In this document: positions 1-8,172 of the stretch, in pieces | How the letters are laid out: each line of letters starts with the position of its first letter | Numbering within the stretch: the stretch's first letter is position 1 | NCBI GenBank assembly: GCA_038245795.1 | Contig: JBBRSC010000135.1 | Location: 1 to 9,001 of the forward strand | Direction of reading: 5' to 3' | Origin: JBBRSC01 sp038245795 | GTDB taxonomy: Bacteria; Actinomycetota; Acidimicrobiia; Acidimicrobiales; Microtrichaceae | Length of the DNA stretch: 9,001 bases | Notes under the pieces: model-generated | Database searches by the model: none | Told to the model about the DNA's origin: nothing | The model's input: the letters and a program-made list of their open reading frames with translations, nothing else | Translations under genes and position numbers: made by a program

Positions 1-495
<495 letters not shown>

Positions 496-526
496 CCCGG
501 CATCTCGGATCTGTCAGCCAGCGATC

Positions 527-1021
527 ATGTTCCGTCCTCGCATCGCCGGACGCTCGCGCTCCATTGTTCTGGGGACAGCACTGGCGTTGCTCACGTCGCT
601 CGTCGTGGTCTCGTGCGGCGACGACCTGGTGAACCCGGCGGACGTGACCGGTACTGCGGCAGATCTGGTGATCTATATGTCACCCGACGCGCCGCAGGAA
701 CAGATCGACAAGGTCAAACTCGAACTCGAGGTCGCCAAGCAGGGTGGTGAGCTCATCAGCTACGACTTCTTCAACTCCGCGGATACAGCGAAGATCATCG
801 GCGCCATTGCGAAGGGTGGCGAGATCGACCCGACCAAGAAGATCCCGTCGCTGTTCACTGTGGTGCTCGCCAAGAAAGGTGATGCTGAAGCCAAAGCGTC
901 CACCTTCCGTATGTTCCCCGGGGTCGAGAGTGTGACCACTGACGGAGTGCCGAAGGCGCCGGGCGACACTCCCTCCGTGCCCGACACCTCGTCGGTCCCC
1001 ATCCCGACCGCACCCGGCTGA
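527..1021 (+). CDS. Small lipoprotein with an FtsX extracellular-domain-like mature region
   Basis: Encodes 164 residues. I chose the ATG at 527 because it puts an arginine-rich n-region (residues 3-11) directly before a hydrophobic h-region (13-28) and a lipobox VVSC with Cys30, a classical lipoprotein signal peptide. The longer frame from 449 overlaps ahcY and would bury the signal. After lipidation the protein should be anchored to the outer face of the cytoplasmic membrane. Residues about 46-138 resemble the extracellular domain of FtsX: residues 48-67 match FtsX residues 61-80 of this same window at 12 of 20 positions without a gap (Y, M, P, D, A, Q, Q, I, D, V, E, L). A YDFFN stretch, an SLFTVVL strand and a closing PGVxxV follow in the same order. 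The tail (141-164) is Pro/Ser/Thr rich. It lacks the FtsX permease helices, so it cannot replace FtsX. Its function is unknown; binding of FtsX partners or divisome modulation is inference. Confidence 0.88.
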   Translation: MFRPRIAGRSRSIVLGTALALLTSLVVVSCGDDLVNPADVTGTAADLVIYMSPDAPQEQIDKVKLELEVAKQGGELISYDFFNSADTAKIIGAIAKGGEIDPTKKIPSLFTVVLAKKGDAEAKASTFRMFPGVESVTTDGVPKAPGDTPSVPDTSSVPIPTAPG

Positions 1022-1036
1022 CGGGCCCTCCTCGGC

Positions 1037-1042
1037 TACCTT
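1037..1042 (+). promoter_or_regulatory. Putative -10 element (TACCTT) for the SDR gene, leaderless-type spacing
   Basis: TACCTT fits the actinobacterial TAnnnT -10 pattern and lies 6 bp before the ATG at 1049, the spacing expected if the transcript starts at the A of the start codon. No Shine-Dalgarno sequence is present. The hexamer sits inside a small dyad (CGGCT at 1033-1037, AGCCG at 1044-1048), which could be chance or a weak operator. No convincing -35 box was found. Confidence 0.35.
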
Positions 1043-1048
1043 CAGCCG

Positions 1049-1924
1049 ATGGACAGCTTCGACGGAAAAATTGCAGTCATTACCGGTGGTGCATCGGGGA
1101 TCGGACGAGCCACGGCGCGCGCCCTGGCGAGCCAGGGCGCCACGTTGATGTTGGCCGACATTGAGCGAACTGCGCTCGACGATGCCGTCGACGAAATACG
1201 TTCGCTGGGTGCCACGGCGGCAGGGCATGTCACCGACGTGTCAGATGCGATGCAGGTCGAGGCACTGGCCGAGCAGACCGTTACCGAGTTCGGAGCTGTT
1301 CACGTGATCATGAACAATGCGGGTGTGGCCGCCGGGGGCACGTCGTGGGAGATCGATCTGCCCACGTGGGAGTGGGTGATCGGCGTCGACATGTGGGGTG
1401 TGATTCACGGGATCCGGAGTTTCGTTCCACGCATCATTGCCTCCGGTGGCGGCCACGTCATCAACACGGCCTCGATGGCGGGCGTGTCGTCGATGCCGTT
1501 CATGGGCCCGTACAACGTGAGCAAGCACGCCGTAGTCACGCTCTCGGAGACGATGTTCCATGAGCTCGCGATGCTGCACCCCGAGGTCGGGGTCACGGTG
1601 GTGTGTCCGGGGTGGGTGAAAACCCAAATCAATCGCAGCGAGCGGAACCGTCCGGAGAGCCGCGCCGTCGCCGGCGCGAGTCTGGCTGATCTGGACACAG
1701 GGGAACTCGACGGCACGGTCCTCGAAAACGCCGGGTCGCTGGTCGATGATCTGATCGACAATGGGTTGGATCCGGCTCAGGTGGCGGCGCAGATTGTCGA
1801 CGCCGTCCGGAATGATCGGTTCTATGTCTTGACCCATCCCGAGTGGACCCCAATGGTGTCGCGCCGGGTCGAGGTCATGCTCGACGGCGGGAACCCCGAG
1901 ATGACGATCCCCGGACTGATGTAG
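1049..1924 (+). CDS. Classical short-chain dehydrogenase/reductase (SDR family oxidoreductase)
   Basis: A cytosolic NAD(P)-dependent oxidoreductase of 291 residues; the substrate cannot be told from sequence. Seen motifs are the cofactor-binding TGGASGIG (residues 12-19), Asp37 at the end of the second beta strand (in this family an acidic residue here usually means NAD(H) preference), Asp63 in TDVSD, NNAG (89-92), catalytic Ser142 and the YNVSK motif with Tyr155 and Lys159, followed by PGWVKT. The fourth catalytic-tetrad position, usually Asn, is Asp114 in GVDMWGVIHG. The C-terminal extension after about residue 200 is longer than in minimal 250-residue SDRs and probably caps the substrate pocket. 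The ATG at 1049 starts just before the first beta strand, as expected. It lies 27 bp after the lipoprotein gene and may have its own promoter. Family assignment is secure; function is open. Confidence 0.95.
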   Translation: MDSFDGKIAVITGGASGIGRATARALASQGATLMLADIERTALDDAVDEIRSLGATAAGHVTDVSDAMQVEALAEQTVTEFGAVHVIMNNAGVAAGGTSWEIDLPTWEWVIGVDMWGVIHGIRSFVPRIIASGGGHVINTASMAGVSSMPFMGPYNVSKHAVVTLSETMFHELAMLHPEVGVTVVCPGWVKTQINRSERNRPESRAVAGASLADLDTGELDGTVLENAGSLVDDLIDNGLDPAQVAAQIVDAVRNDRFYVLTHPEWTPMVSRRVEVMLDGGNPEMTIPGLM

Positions 1925-1970
1925 CAGCGCGGGTCGTGCTGCTGGCGAACCGTTGGTCGAATCTCACGCA

Positions 1971-2001
1971 CGTAGCGACGCCGTCACACCCCGTCGCTAC
2001 G
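1971..2001. repeat. Perfect 10-bp inverted repeat just upstream of the comF-like gene
   Basis: CGTAGCGACG at 1971-1980 and its exact reverse complement CGTCGCTACG at 1992-2001 flank an 11-base spacer. The second arm ends 5 bp before the ATG at 2007. It could be a terminator stem for the upstream SDR gene, a 5' hairpin, or an operator for a dimeric regulator. There is no T tract, so a classical intrinsic terminator is not supported. Confidence 0.7.
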
Positions 2002-2006
2002 GTTCG

Positions 2007-2609
2007 ATGGTGTTCTCTCTGCCCCGCTCCTGTCCCGGATGTGGAGCGGTCGGTGTGTCGATCTGCGCCGACTGTCGTGCGGCGCTGAACCCAGCGGGAT
2101 CGCTGCCGCCCCCACCCGGCGTGGATGCGTTGGTCGCGTTGTTCTGGTTCGGCGGTGTCGGCGCTTCGATGATCAAAGCGCTCAAGTACACCAATCATCG
2201 GGATGCATTGGGTCCGTTGACGCTGGCGCTCGGCGCCGAGATCTGCTGGCAACCCGACGTGGTCACGTGGATCCCCACCACTCGTCGTCGGCGGATGGAA
2301 CGGGGCTACGACCAGGCGGAACTGTTGGCTCAGTCCGTTGCCCGGTACATCGGCGTGCGGGCCCGCCCGCTGTTGGTGCGCGTCGACGGGGGTTCGCAGA
2401 CACGACGTTCCCGTGTCGATCGCTTGAATTCCGCCGGGTTCGCCGCCCAGGCTGTCAGCCCGGCGACGGTTCTGATCGTCGACGACGTGGTCACGACCGG
2501 GGCATCGCTGTCCTCGGCGGCGCTGGCGCTCCGACGATCGGGCGCGACAGAGATCGGCGCGGCGGTGTTGGCGGCGAACTCGGGTGTCCGTCCCCTACGC
2601 TCCTTGTGA
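2007..2609 (+). CDS. ComF family protein: zinc-ribbon plus phosphoribosyltransferase domain
   Basis: Encodes 200 residues from the ATG at 2007. An N-terminal zinc ribbon is seen as two CxxC pairs (Cys9/Cys12 and Cys20/Cys23), followed by the ComF-typical LKYTNHRD segment, the basic RRRRMERGYDQAELLA motif, and the PRPP-binding loop VLIVDDVVTTGAS (residues 155-167). ComF proteins are known from DNA uptake in competent bacteria, but homologues are widespread in species not known to be competent, and the reaction is not established. Start choice: the frame is open to a TTG at 1953, but residues before the ATG look unlike the family and would run through the inverted repeat. A GTG at 2010 is an alternative, lying 6 bp after a TACGGT -10-like hexamer (1998-2003). 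The gene sits 38 bp before hpf, a comF-hpf-secA order also known in mycobacteria. Confidence 0.93.
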   Translation: MVFSLPRSCPGCGAVGVSICADCRAALNPAGSLPPPPGVDALVALFWFGGVGASMIKALKYTNHRDALGPLTLALGAEICWQPDVVTWIPTTRRRRMERGYDQAELLAQSVARYIGVRARPLLVRVDGGSQTRRSRVDRLNSAGFAAQAVSPATVLIVDDVVTTGASLSSAALALRRSGATEIGAAVLAANSGVRPLRSL

Positions 2610-2632
2610 TCGATGTCACGCCCCGAACAGGG

Positions 2633-2640
2633 GAAGAGGA
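2633..2640 (+). promoter_or_regulatory. Ribosome binding site of hpf
   Basis: GAAGAGGA is purine-rich, close to the Shine-Dalgarno consensus, and 7 bp before the ATG at 2648. It decides the hpf start over the open frame that extends upstream, and it is the only clear Shine-Dalgarno sequence before any start in the window. Confidence 0.7.
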
Positions 2641-2647
2641 GCCGTTC

Positions 2648-3316
2648 ATGCAGGTCCGCGTCAGCGCCCGTCATACCACCGTGTCGGATCGAGATCGTTC
2701 GCTCATCAGCGAGAAGATCGACCGGCTCGCCAAGTTCCTTCCCGGGATGGAGCGAGCTGAGATTCATTTCACCGAGGAGCGGAATCCGCGGATTGCTGAC
2801 AAGGAGGTCTGCGAGGTGACCCTCGAAGGTCACGGTCATCACGTTCGAGCCAAGGCCTCGGGCCCCGACGCTCTGACGGCGGTCGATCTGGCCATCGAAA
2901 AGCTCGAGAACAAATTGCACAAGCTGAAGACCAGGTTGGCGCCGAAGCCGCGGCATCGCGCGGCCCAACGGGCATCGAAGCTGGTCGGCGCCGAACAAGT
3001 CCACGACGCGCCAGTCGACCTCGTTCCAGTGGACCTCGTTCCAGTGGACAACGAGTCGACGTCGGAACTCGCGCCAGACGATTCCTTCGAACCGGTCGAG
3101 GAGATCCTTGTCGAGGACATCGACATCTTGGTGTACGACGTGGTTCGGTCGAAGCGGGTCGAGAAGCTGTCGTTGTCGGTCCAGGAAGCTGCGCTCCGAA
3201 TGGACCTGGTCAGCCACGACTTCTACTTCTTCACGAACATCGAGACGAGCCGTGCCGCCGTTGTCTATCGCCGCAACGACGGCGGCGTGGGGATCATCGA
3301 CGAAGGCGAAGCCTGA
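2648..3316 (+). CDS. hpf: Long-form ribosome hibernation promoting factor (HPF/RaiA family)
   Basis: Encodes 222 residues. It binds the small ribosomal subunit near the mRNA/tRNA channel and, in long-form HPF, promotes ribosome dimerisation (100S particles) in resting or stressed cells. The N-terminal S30AE domain spans about residues 1-100 (MQVRVSARHTTVSDRDR through the basic helix EKLENKLHKLKTRL). An acidic linker covers about 103-157 and contains the repeat VDLVPVDLVPVD (123-134). The C-terminal dimerisation domain covers 158-222 (VRSKR, SVQEAALRMDLVSHDFYFF, AAVVYRRNDGGVGII). Length fits the long form. The start is fixed by the S30AE N-terminus and a good ribosome binding site. The last codons and the TGA stop are part of a 33-bp tandem repeat that runs on downstream. 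It lies between the comF-like gene and secA, as in other actinobacteria. Confidence 0.97.
   Translation: MQVRVSARHTTVSDRDRSLISEKIDRLAKFLPGMERAEIHFTEERNPRIADKEVCEVTLEGHGHHVRAKASGPDALTAVDLAIEKLENKLHKLKTRLAPKPRHRAAQRASKLVGAEQVHDAPVDLVPVDLVPVDNESTSELAPDDSFEPVEEILVEDIDILVYDVVRSKRVEKLSLSVQEAALRMDLVSHDFYFFTNIETSRAAVVYRRNDGGVGIIDEGEA
3011..3049. repeat. 15-bp in-frame tandem repeat in the hpf linker
   Basis: Units at 3011-3025 and 3026-3040 differ at one base, and a 9-bp partial third unit follows at 3041-3049. As 15 is a multiple of three, the repeat adds VDLVP units to the flexible linker of HPF without breaking the frame. It looks like a slippage expansion in a region tolerant of length change. 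Confidence 0.85.
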
Positions 3317-3403
3317 GTCCCTCCAACGTTCGACGAAGGCGAAGCCTGAGTCCCTCCAACAGTCGACGAAGGCGAAGCCTGAGTCCCTCCAACGTTCGAC
3401 GAA
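3297..3403. repeat. 33-bp tandem repeat (three full copies plus a partial) spanning the hpf stop codon
   Basis: Copies start at 3297, 3330 and 3363, with an 8-bp remnant at 3396-3403. Copies 1 and 3 are identical; copy 2 differs only in its last two bases (AG instead of GT). The first copy contains the last codons of hpf and its TGA, so the hpf C-terminus and stop are repeated untranslated downstream. Each unit carries AGGCGAAGCCT (3304-3314, 3337-3347, 3370-3380), a short stem with a GAA loop, and GAGTCCC. The last GAGTCCC (3381-3387) is complementary to GGGACTC at 3417-3423. Confidence 0.95.
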
Positions 3404-3420
3404 CTCGAGGAGTGTCGGGA

Positions 3421-3460
3421 CTCGAGCTCGAGGAAACCGCTGACGTCCCGAATCGATTCG
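3421..3460. repeat. Two perfect 12-bp palindromes upstream of secA
   Basis: CTCGAGCTCGAG (3421-3432) and CGAATCGATTCG (3449-3460) are each their own reverse complement and lie within 40 bp, about 35 to 70 bp upstream of the putative secA -10 element. They could be protein-binding sites. About two such 12-mers are expected by chance in 9 kb, so only their clustering is notable. Confidence 0.5.
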
Positions 3461-3492
3461 TTTCCCGCTCATGAGACGGTGGCTGACACCGA

Positions 3493-3498
3493 TAGAGT
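3493..3498 (+). promoter_or_regulatory. Putative -10 element (TAGAGT) for secA
   Basis: TAGAGT matches TAnnnT and ends 9 bp before the ATG at 3508, compatible with a leaderless or near-leaderless transcript. No Shine-Dalgarno sequence and no good -35 box were seen. The GTG at 3499 abuts the hexamer and is therefore a less likely start. Confidence 0.35.
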
Positions 3499-3507
3499 GT
3501 GGTCGCC

Positions 3508-6228
<2,721 letters not shown>

Positions 6229-6234
6229 GCGCTG

Positions 6235-7344
6235 ATGCAGGACTTCTCTCCCCAGATTGCTGACCTGTCGCGTCGCCTGTCCGAGGCCGAGATCTACCTC
6301 CGGGTCGACGCTCATCGTGATCGTCGGCCGCAGCTCGAGGCCGAGCTCGCGCGGCCCGATCTCTGGGACGATCAGGCCACCGCTCAGGCGGTCCAACGCG
6401 AATTTTCTGAGGTCGACGGCGACCTGGCGCTCTACGACGAGTTGTCGGACCCCATCGCCGATGTCGACGTGCTCGCCGAGATGGCACGTGAAGAGGGCGA
6501 CGAGTCCCAAGAACCCGAGATCCAGCGAATCCTGACCACCCTGGCCGATCGGTTCGCGGCGCTGGAACTCAGGGCCTTGTTCACCGGTGAGTACGACGAG
6601 TACGACGCCATCTGCGAGGTCAACTCCGGTGCTGGTGGCACCGATGCGCAGGACTGGGCCGAGATGCTGTTGCGGATGTTTTCCCGCTGGGCTGAGCGCA
6701 AAGGGTTCGATGTCGAACTCGACGAGGTGTCCGACGGCACCGAGGCAGGGATCAGCTCGGCGACCTTCATCATCAAAGGTCGGTACGCGTACGGCTATCT
6801 GCGCTCCGAGCACGGCGTGCATCGGCTCGTACGGATCTCGCCGTTCGACAACAACGCCCGCCGCCAGACCAGTTTCGCGTCGATTACGGTCACGCCGCTG
6901 TTGGAGGACGTCAGTTCGGAGATCGAGATCGATGACAAGGACCTTCGCATCGATGTGTACCGGTCATCGGGGGCCGGCGGCCAGCATGTCAACGTGACCG
7001 ACTCGGCAGTCCGCATCACACACCTTCCGACGGGCACGGTGACGTCGTGTCAGAACGAGCGATCCCAGCATCAGAACAAGGATCGGGCCATGACAATCCT
7101 CAAAGCCAAGCTGCTCGAACAGGAGCGCCAGAAGCATCGAGAACGACTGTCAGAGATTTCCGGAGAGCAACTCCGCGTCGATTTCGGCTCGCAGATCCGC
7201 AGCTATGTCCTCCAGCCCTACCAGCAGGTCAAGGATCTGCGTTCCGGGGTGGAGATCGGCAACATCGAGGGTGTTCTCGACGGCGACCTCGACACCCTGA
7301 TGGAAGGGTTCCTTCGCTGGGAGCGCTCGTCGGTTCCGGGGTGA
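6235..7344 (+). CDS. prfB: Peptide chain release factor 2 (RF2)
   Basis: Encodes 369 residues. RF2 recognises UGA and UAA stop codons in the ribosomal A site and triggers peptide release. Class is fixed by the SPF tripeptide at residues 202-204 (in RISPFDNNARR), which distinguishes RF2 from RF1 (PxT). The catalytic GGQ is at 248-250 (SSGAGGQHVN), whose Gln is usually methylated. An N-terminal helical domain (about 1-110) and a family-typical C-terminus (SYVLQPYQQVKDLRSG) frame these. The reading frame is continuous: there is no internal UGA or programmed +1 frameshift like that autoregulating prfB in E. coli and many bacteria, so that feedback is absent here. It follows secA by 6 bp without a Shine-Dalgarno sequence, suggesting translational coupling. 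A long hairpin begins 6 bp after its stop. Confidence 0.98.
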   Translation: MQDFSPQIADLSRRLSEAEIYLRVDAHRDRRPQLEAELARPDLWDDQATAQAVQREFSEVDGDLALYDELSDPIADVDVLAEMAREEGDESQEPEIQRILTTLADRFAALELRALFTGEYDEYDAICEVNSGAGGTDAQDWAEMLLRMFSRWAERKGFDVELDEVSDGTEAGISSATFIIKGRYAYGYLRSEHGVHRLVRISPFDNNARRQTSFASITVTPLLEDVSSEIEIDDKDLRIDVYRSSGAGGQHVNVTDSAVRITHLPTGTVTSCQNERSQHQNKDRAMTILKAKLLEQERQKHRERLSEISGEQLRVDFGSQIRSYVLQPYQQVKDLRSGVEIGNIEGVLDGDLDTLMEGFLRWERSSVPG

Positions 7345-7350
7345 TCCTGT

Positions 7351-7407
7351 CCGGCGAACTGCGAACGCTGGACCACCCAGGAGGTGGTCCAGCGCTCGCA
7401 GTTCCGG
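7351..7407 (+). terminator. Long stem-loop after prfB, candidate transcription terminator
   Basis: A 27-base left arm (7351-7377) pairs with a 25-base right arm (7383-7407) around a 5-base loop (CAGGA). The inner 12 bp are perfect, then come one mismatch, 8 more perfect pairs (with the base before the bulge), a 2-base bulge and the terminal CCGG/CCGG pairing. There is no T tract, as is common for actinobacterial hairpin terminators. Position between prfB and a putative ftsE promoter supports a terminator or attenuator role (inference). Confidence 0.65.
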
Positions 7408-7450
7408 GTGAACCAGTGTGGGGTGCCGCTCTTGGAGCGAACGGCTCCGG

Positions 7451-7456
7451 TAGGGT
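7451..7456 (+). promoter_or_regulatory. Putative -10 element (TAGGGT) for ftsEX
   Basis: TAGGGT fits TAnnnT and lies 36 bp before the ftsE ATG, downstream of the prfB hairpin, so ftsEX could be transcribed on its own. A small dyad (GGAGC 7434-7438, GCTCC 7444-7448) precedes it. No -35 box at ideal spacing was found, and there is no clear Shine-Dalgarno sequence before ftsE. Confidence 0.3.
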
Positions 7457-7492
7457 TTCGTCGGTGCGATTTCCCCGCGCGCCAACTCCCTC

Positions 7493-8170
7493 ATGATTCG
7501 ATTCGAGAACGTCACCAAGAGCTACAGCGACGAGAACATCGCGCTGAACAATGCCTCCTTGAATATCGACAAGGGCGACTTCGTGTTCCTCGTGGGCCCA
7601 TCCGGCTCCGGAAAATCAACGTTCATCCGGCTCATCAACCGCCAGGAGAAGCCCCAGTCGGGCCAGATCTGGGTGGCCGGCAAGGACATCAATGAGTTGC
7701 CCGGCTGGAAGGTTCCGAACCTCCGGCGCAACATCGGCTACGTCTTCCAGGACTACAAGCTGCTGTCGAACAAGACCGTTGAGGAGAACGTCGCGTTCGC
7801 ACTCGAGGCCATCGGCCGCCCCCGCCAGACCGTCAAGACCCAGGTGCCGGCCATCCTGGAACTGGTGGGCTTGTCGGACATGGCGAAGCGTCGACCCAAC
7901 GAGCTCTCCGGTGGTGAACAGCAGCGAGTGTCCATCGCGCGCGCGTTCGTGAACCGGCCGCTGATCCTGTTGGCAGATGAGTCGACTGGCAACCTCGACC
8001 CCGACACGTCGGTCGGCATCATGAAGCTGCTTGATCGGATCAACAAGATCGGAACGACCGTGGTCATGGCGACCCACGATCGGAGCATCGTCGACACGAT
8101 GCGTAAGCGTGTTGTGCAGCTCGACCGCGGCGTCATGGTCCGGGATCAAAAACGGGGCGTGTACGAGTAA
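7493..8170 (+). CDS. ftsE: Cell division ATP-binding protein FtsE
   Basis: Encodes 225 residues, the normal FtsE length. FtsE is the cytosolic ATPase of the FtsEX type VII ABC complex, which is recruited to the division site and drives conformational signalling through FtsX to peptidoglycan hydrolases; it is not a classical transporter. Seen: Walker A GPSGSGKST (35-43), Q-loop Gln86 in VFQDYKLL, ABC signature LSGGEQQR (138-145), Walker B ILLADE with Asp162 and catalytic Glu163, D-loop GNLD, and switch His195 in ATHD. The FtsE-typical TGNLDPDTSVGIMKLLDRIN and the ending VRDQKRGVYE separate it from LolD/MacB-type ATPases. Residue 164 is Ser where most family members have Pro (ADEPTGNLD). The ftsX start follows 2 bp after the stop, so the two are co-transcribed and probably translationally coupled. 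Confidence 0.97.
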   Translation: MIRFENVTKSYSDENIALNNASLNIDKGDFVFLVGPSGSGKSTFIRLINRQEKPQSGQIWVAGKDINELPGWKVPNLRRNIGYVFQDYKLLSNKTVEENVAFALEAIGRPRQTVKTQVPAILELVGLSDMAKRRPNELSGGEQQRVSIARAFVNRPLILLADESTGNLDPDTSVGIMKLLDRINKIGTTVVMATHDRSIVDTMRKRVVQLDRGVMVRDQKRGVYE

Positions 8171-8172
8171 CC

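Noticed and set aside
1953..2006. TTG start for the comF-like gene
   Set aside because: The extra 18 residues do not resemble ComF, and the extension runs through the perfect inverted repeat.
3297..3403. CRISPR array
   Set aside because: The 33-bp units are directly adjacent with no variable spacers and overlap a coding sequence, so this is a simple tandem repeat.
3394..3404. LexA/SOS-box-like GTTCGACGAAC
   Set aside because: The spacing and orientation do not match the actinobacterial SOS box (CGAAC, four-base spacer, GTTCG), and the arms are almost touching.
3108..3443. Plus-strand frame with TKAKPESLQ repeats overlapping the hpf end
   Set aside because: Out of frame with hpf and produced by the tandem repeat; no ribosome binding site and no plausible protein.
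2330..3472. Minus-strand open frame with an 11-residue repeat (WRDSGFAFVE-like)
   Set aside because: The peptide repeat is only the 33-bp DNA repeat read on the other strand; the rest is antisense to hpf and comF, with no start signal or known domain.
6235..6320. Programmed frameshift in prfB
   Set aside because: The frame is uninterrupted from ATG 6235 and the N-terminus is complete, so there is no in-frame UGA to bypass.
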